Assembly: GCA_047625765.1 (NCBI GenBank)
Contig: JBLHRE010000128.1
Span: 1 to 5,313, forward strand
Source: JBLHRE01 sp047625765
GTDB taxonomy: Bacteria > Bacteroidota > Bacteroidia > Flavobacteriales > JBLHRE01
Direction: 5' to 3'
DNA: 5,313 bases
In this document: piece after piece, positions 5,176 to 5,313 of the stretch
Numbering within the stretch: the first letter of the stretch is position 1
How the letters are laid out: every line of letters starts with the position of its first letter
Notes under the pieces: generated by a model
Databases searched by the model: none
What the model was told of the DNA's origin: nothing
The model's input: the letters and a program-made list of their open reading frames with translations, nothing else
Program-made: the position numbers and the translations under genes

Positions 5176-5313
5176 TTAATTCCCCGAATGAATTAAAGAT
5201 AAAATTCTATGGTTAAGCGTAGCCGTACCAGTATCAACTCTCCACCTAATTTCAATAGTATCGCCTGTGGTTACAGTAACCGTTGCTTGAAGAGATACTG
5301 TTGAGGATTGTGC
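5176..5313 (-). CDS. C-terminal 45 residues of a beta-rich protein (partial, runs off the right edge)
   Basis: The minus-strand frame is open from the window edge to TAA at 5178-5176. The visible tail has alternating hydrophobic and polar residues, as in beta-strands: STVSLQATVTVTTGDTIEIR, then WRVDTGTATLNHRILSLIHSGN. A GDTIEIRWR turn-strand followed by a final strand ending close to the C-terminus resembles the last strands of jelly-roll or beta-sandwich domains in C1q/TNF-like and tail-fibre-like surface proteins (recollection of pattern, not an alignment). The start and any upstream domains are outside the window, so length, signal peptide and function cannot be judged. It is transcribed in the same direction as the biotin operon but separated from it by the plus-strand gene and a non-coding stretch. 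Confidence 0.6.
   Translation of the reverse strand, partial: AQSSTVSLQATVTVTTGDTIEIRWRVDTGTATLNHRILSLIHSGN

Noticed and set aside
5067..5218. Integron attC-like ends GCTTAAC (5067-5073) and GTTAAGC (5212-5218)
   Set aside because: The 152-nt span is at the upper limit or beyond for attC, the right end lies inside a coding sequence, the inner attC boxes are not visible, and an 8-bp inverted match at this distance is common by chance.

Overview
The window reads as a piece of a Bacteroidota (Flavobacteriia/Cytophagia-like) chromosome. The evidence is moderate-to-low GC, tightly packed genes without clear Shine-Dalgarno sequences, TTG start candidates, the family flavour of the proteins, and promoter-like TTTG / TAnnTTTG elements. 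This assignment is an inference from style and gene content; no rRNA or marker gene is present.

Layout. Positions 1-174 hold no gene but contain two oppositely oriented terminator-like hairpins. Positions 175-4331 are one minus-strand operon, read right to left: bioF (KAPA synthase), bioD (dethiobiotin synthetase), bioA (DAPA aminotransferase), then a FabB/FabF-like beta-ketoacyl synthase with an intact Cys-His-Lys-His active site. All four overlap or abut, so they are almost certainly co-transcribed and translationally coupled. Positions 4332-4417 are a short divergent intergenic region with candidate promoters on both strands and a weak BirA-operator-like inverted repeat before bioF. Positions 4418-4728 hold a small two-helix membrane-protein gene on the plus strand, apparently broken by a 1-nt frameshift around 4541-4545, with its FGDFFGG motif on the far side of the break. 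Positions 4729-5175 are AT-rich, apparently non-coding and rich in inverted repeats, including a nested structure at 5008-5110. Positions 5176-5313 are the last 45 codons of a minus-strand gene entering from the right edge, with a beta-rich C-terminus.

How the genes work together. BioF makes KAPA from pimeloyl-ACP (or -CoA) and alanine, BioA aminates KAPA to DAPA, and BioD closes the ureido ring to dethiobiotin. BioB (the last step) and the usual pimelate-arm genes (bioC with bioH/bioG or similar) are not in the window. The condensing enzyme fused to the end of the operon is the most interesting element: its position makes it a candidate supplier of the pimeloyl chain, in loose analogy to the KAS III-like BioZ of alphaproteobacteria, but it belongs to the KAS I/II branch. 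That role is inferred from context, not shown by the sequence. I saw no CRISPR array, tRNA, rRNA, transposase or complete mobile element.
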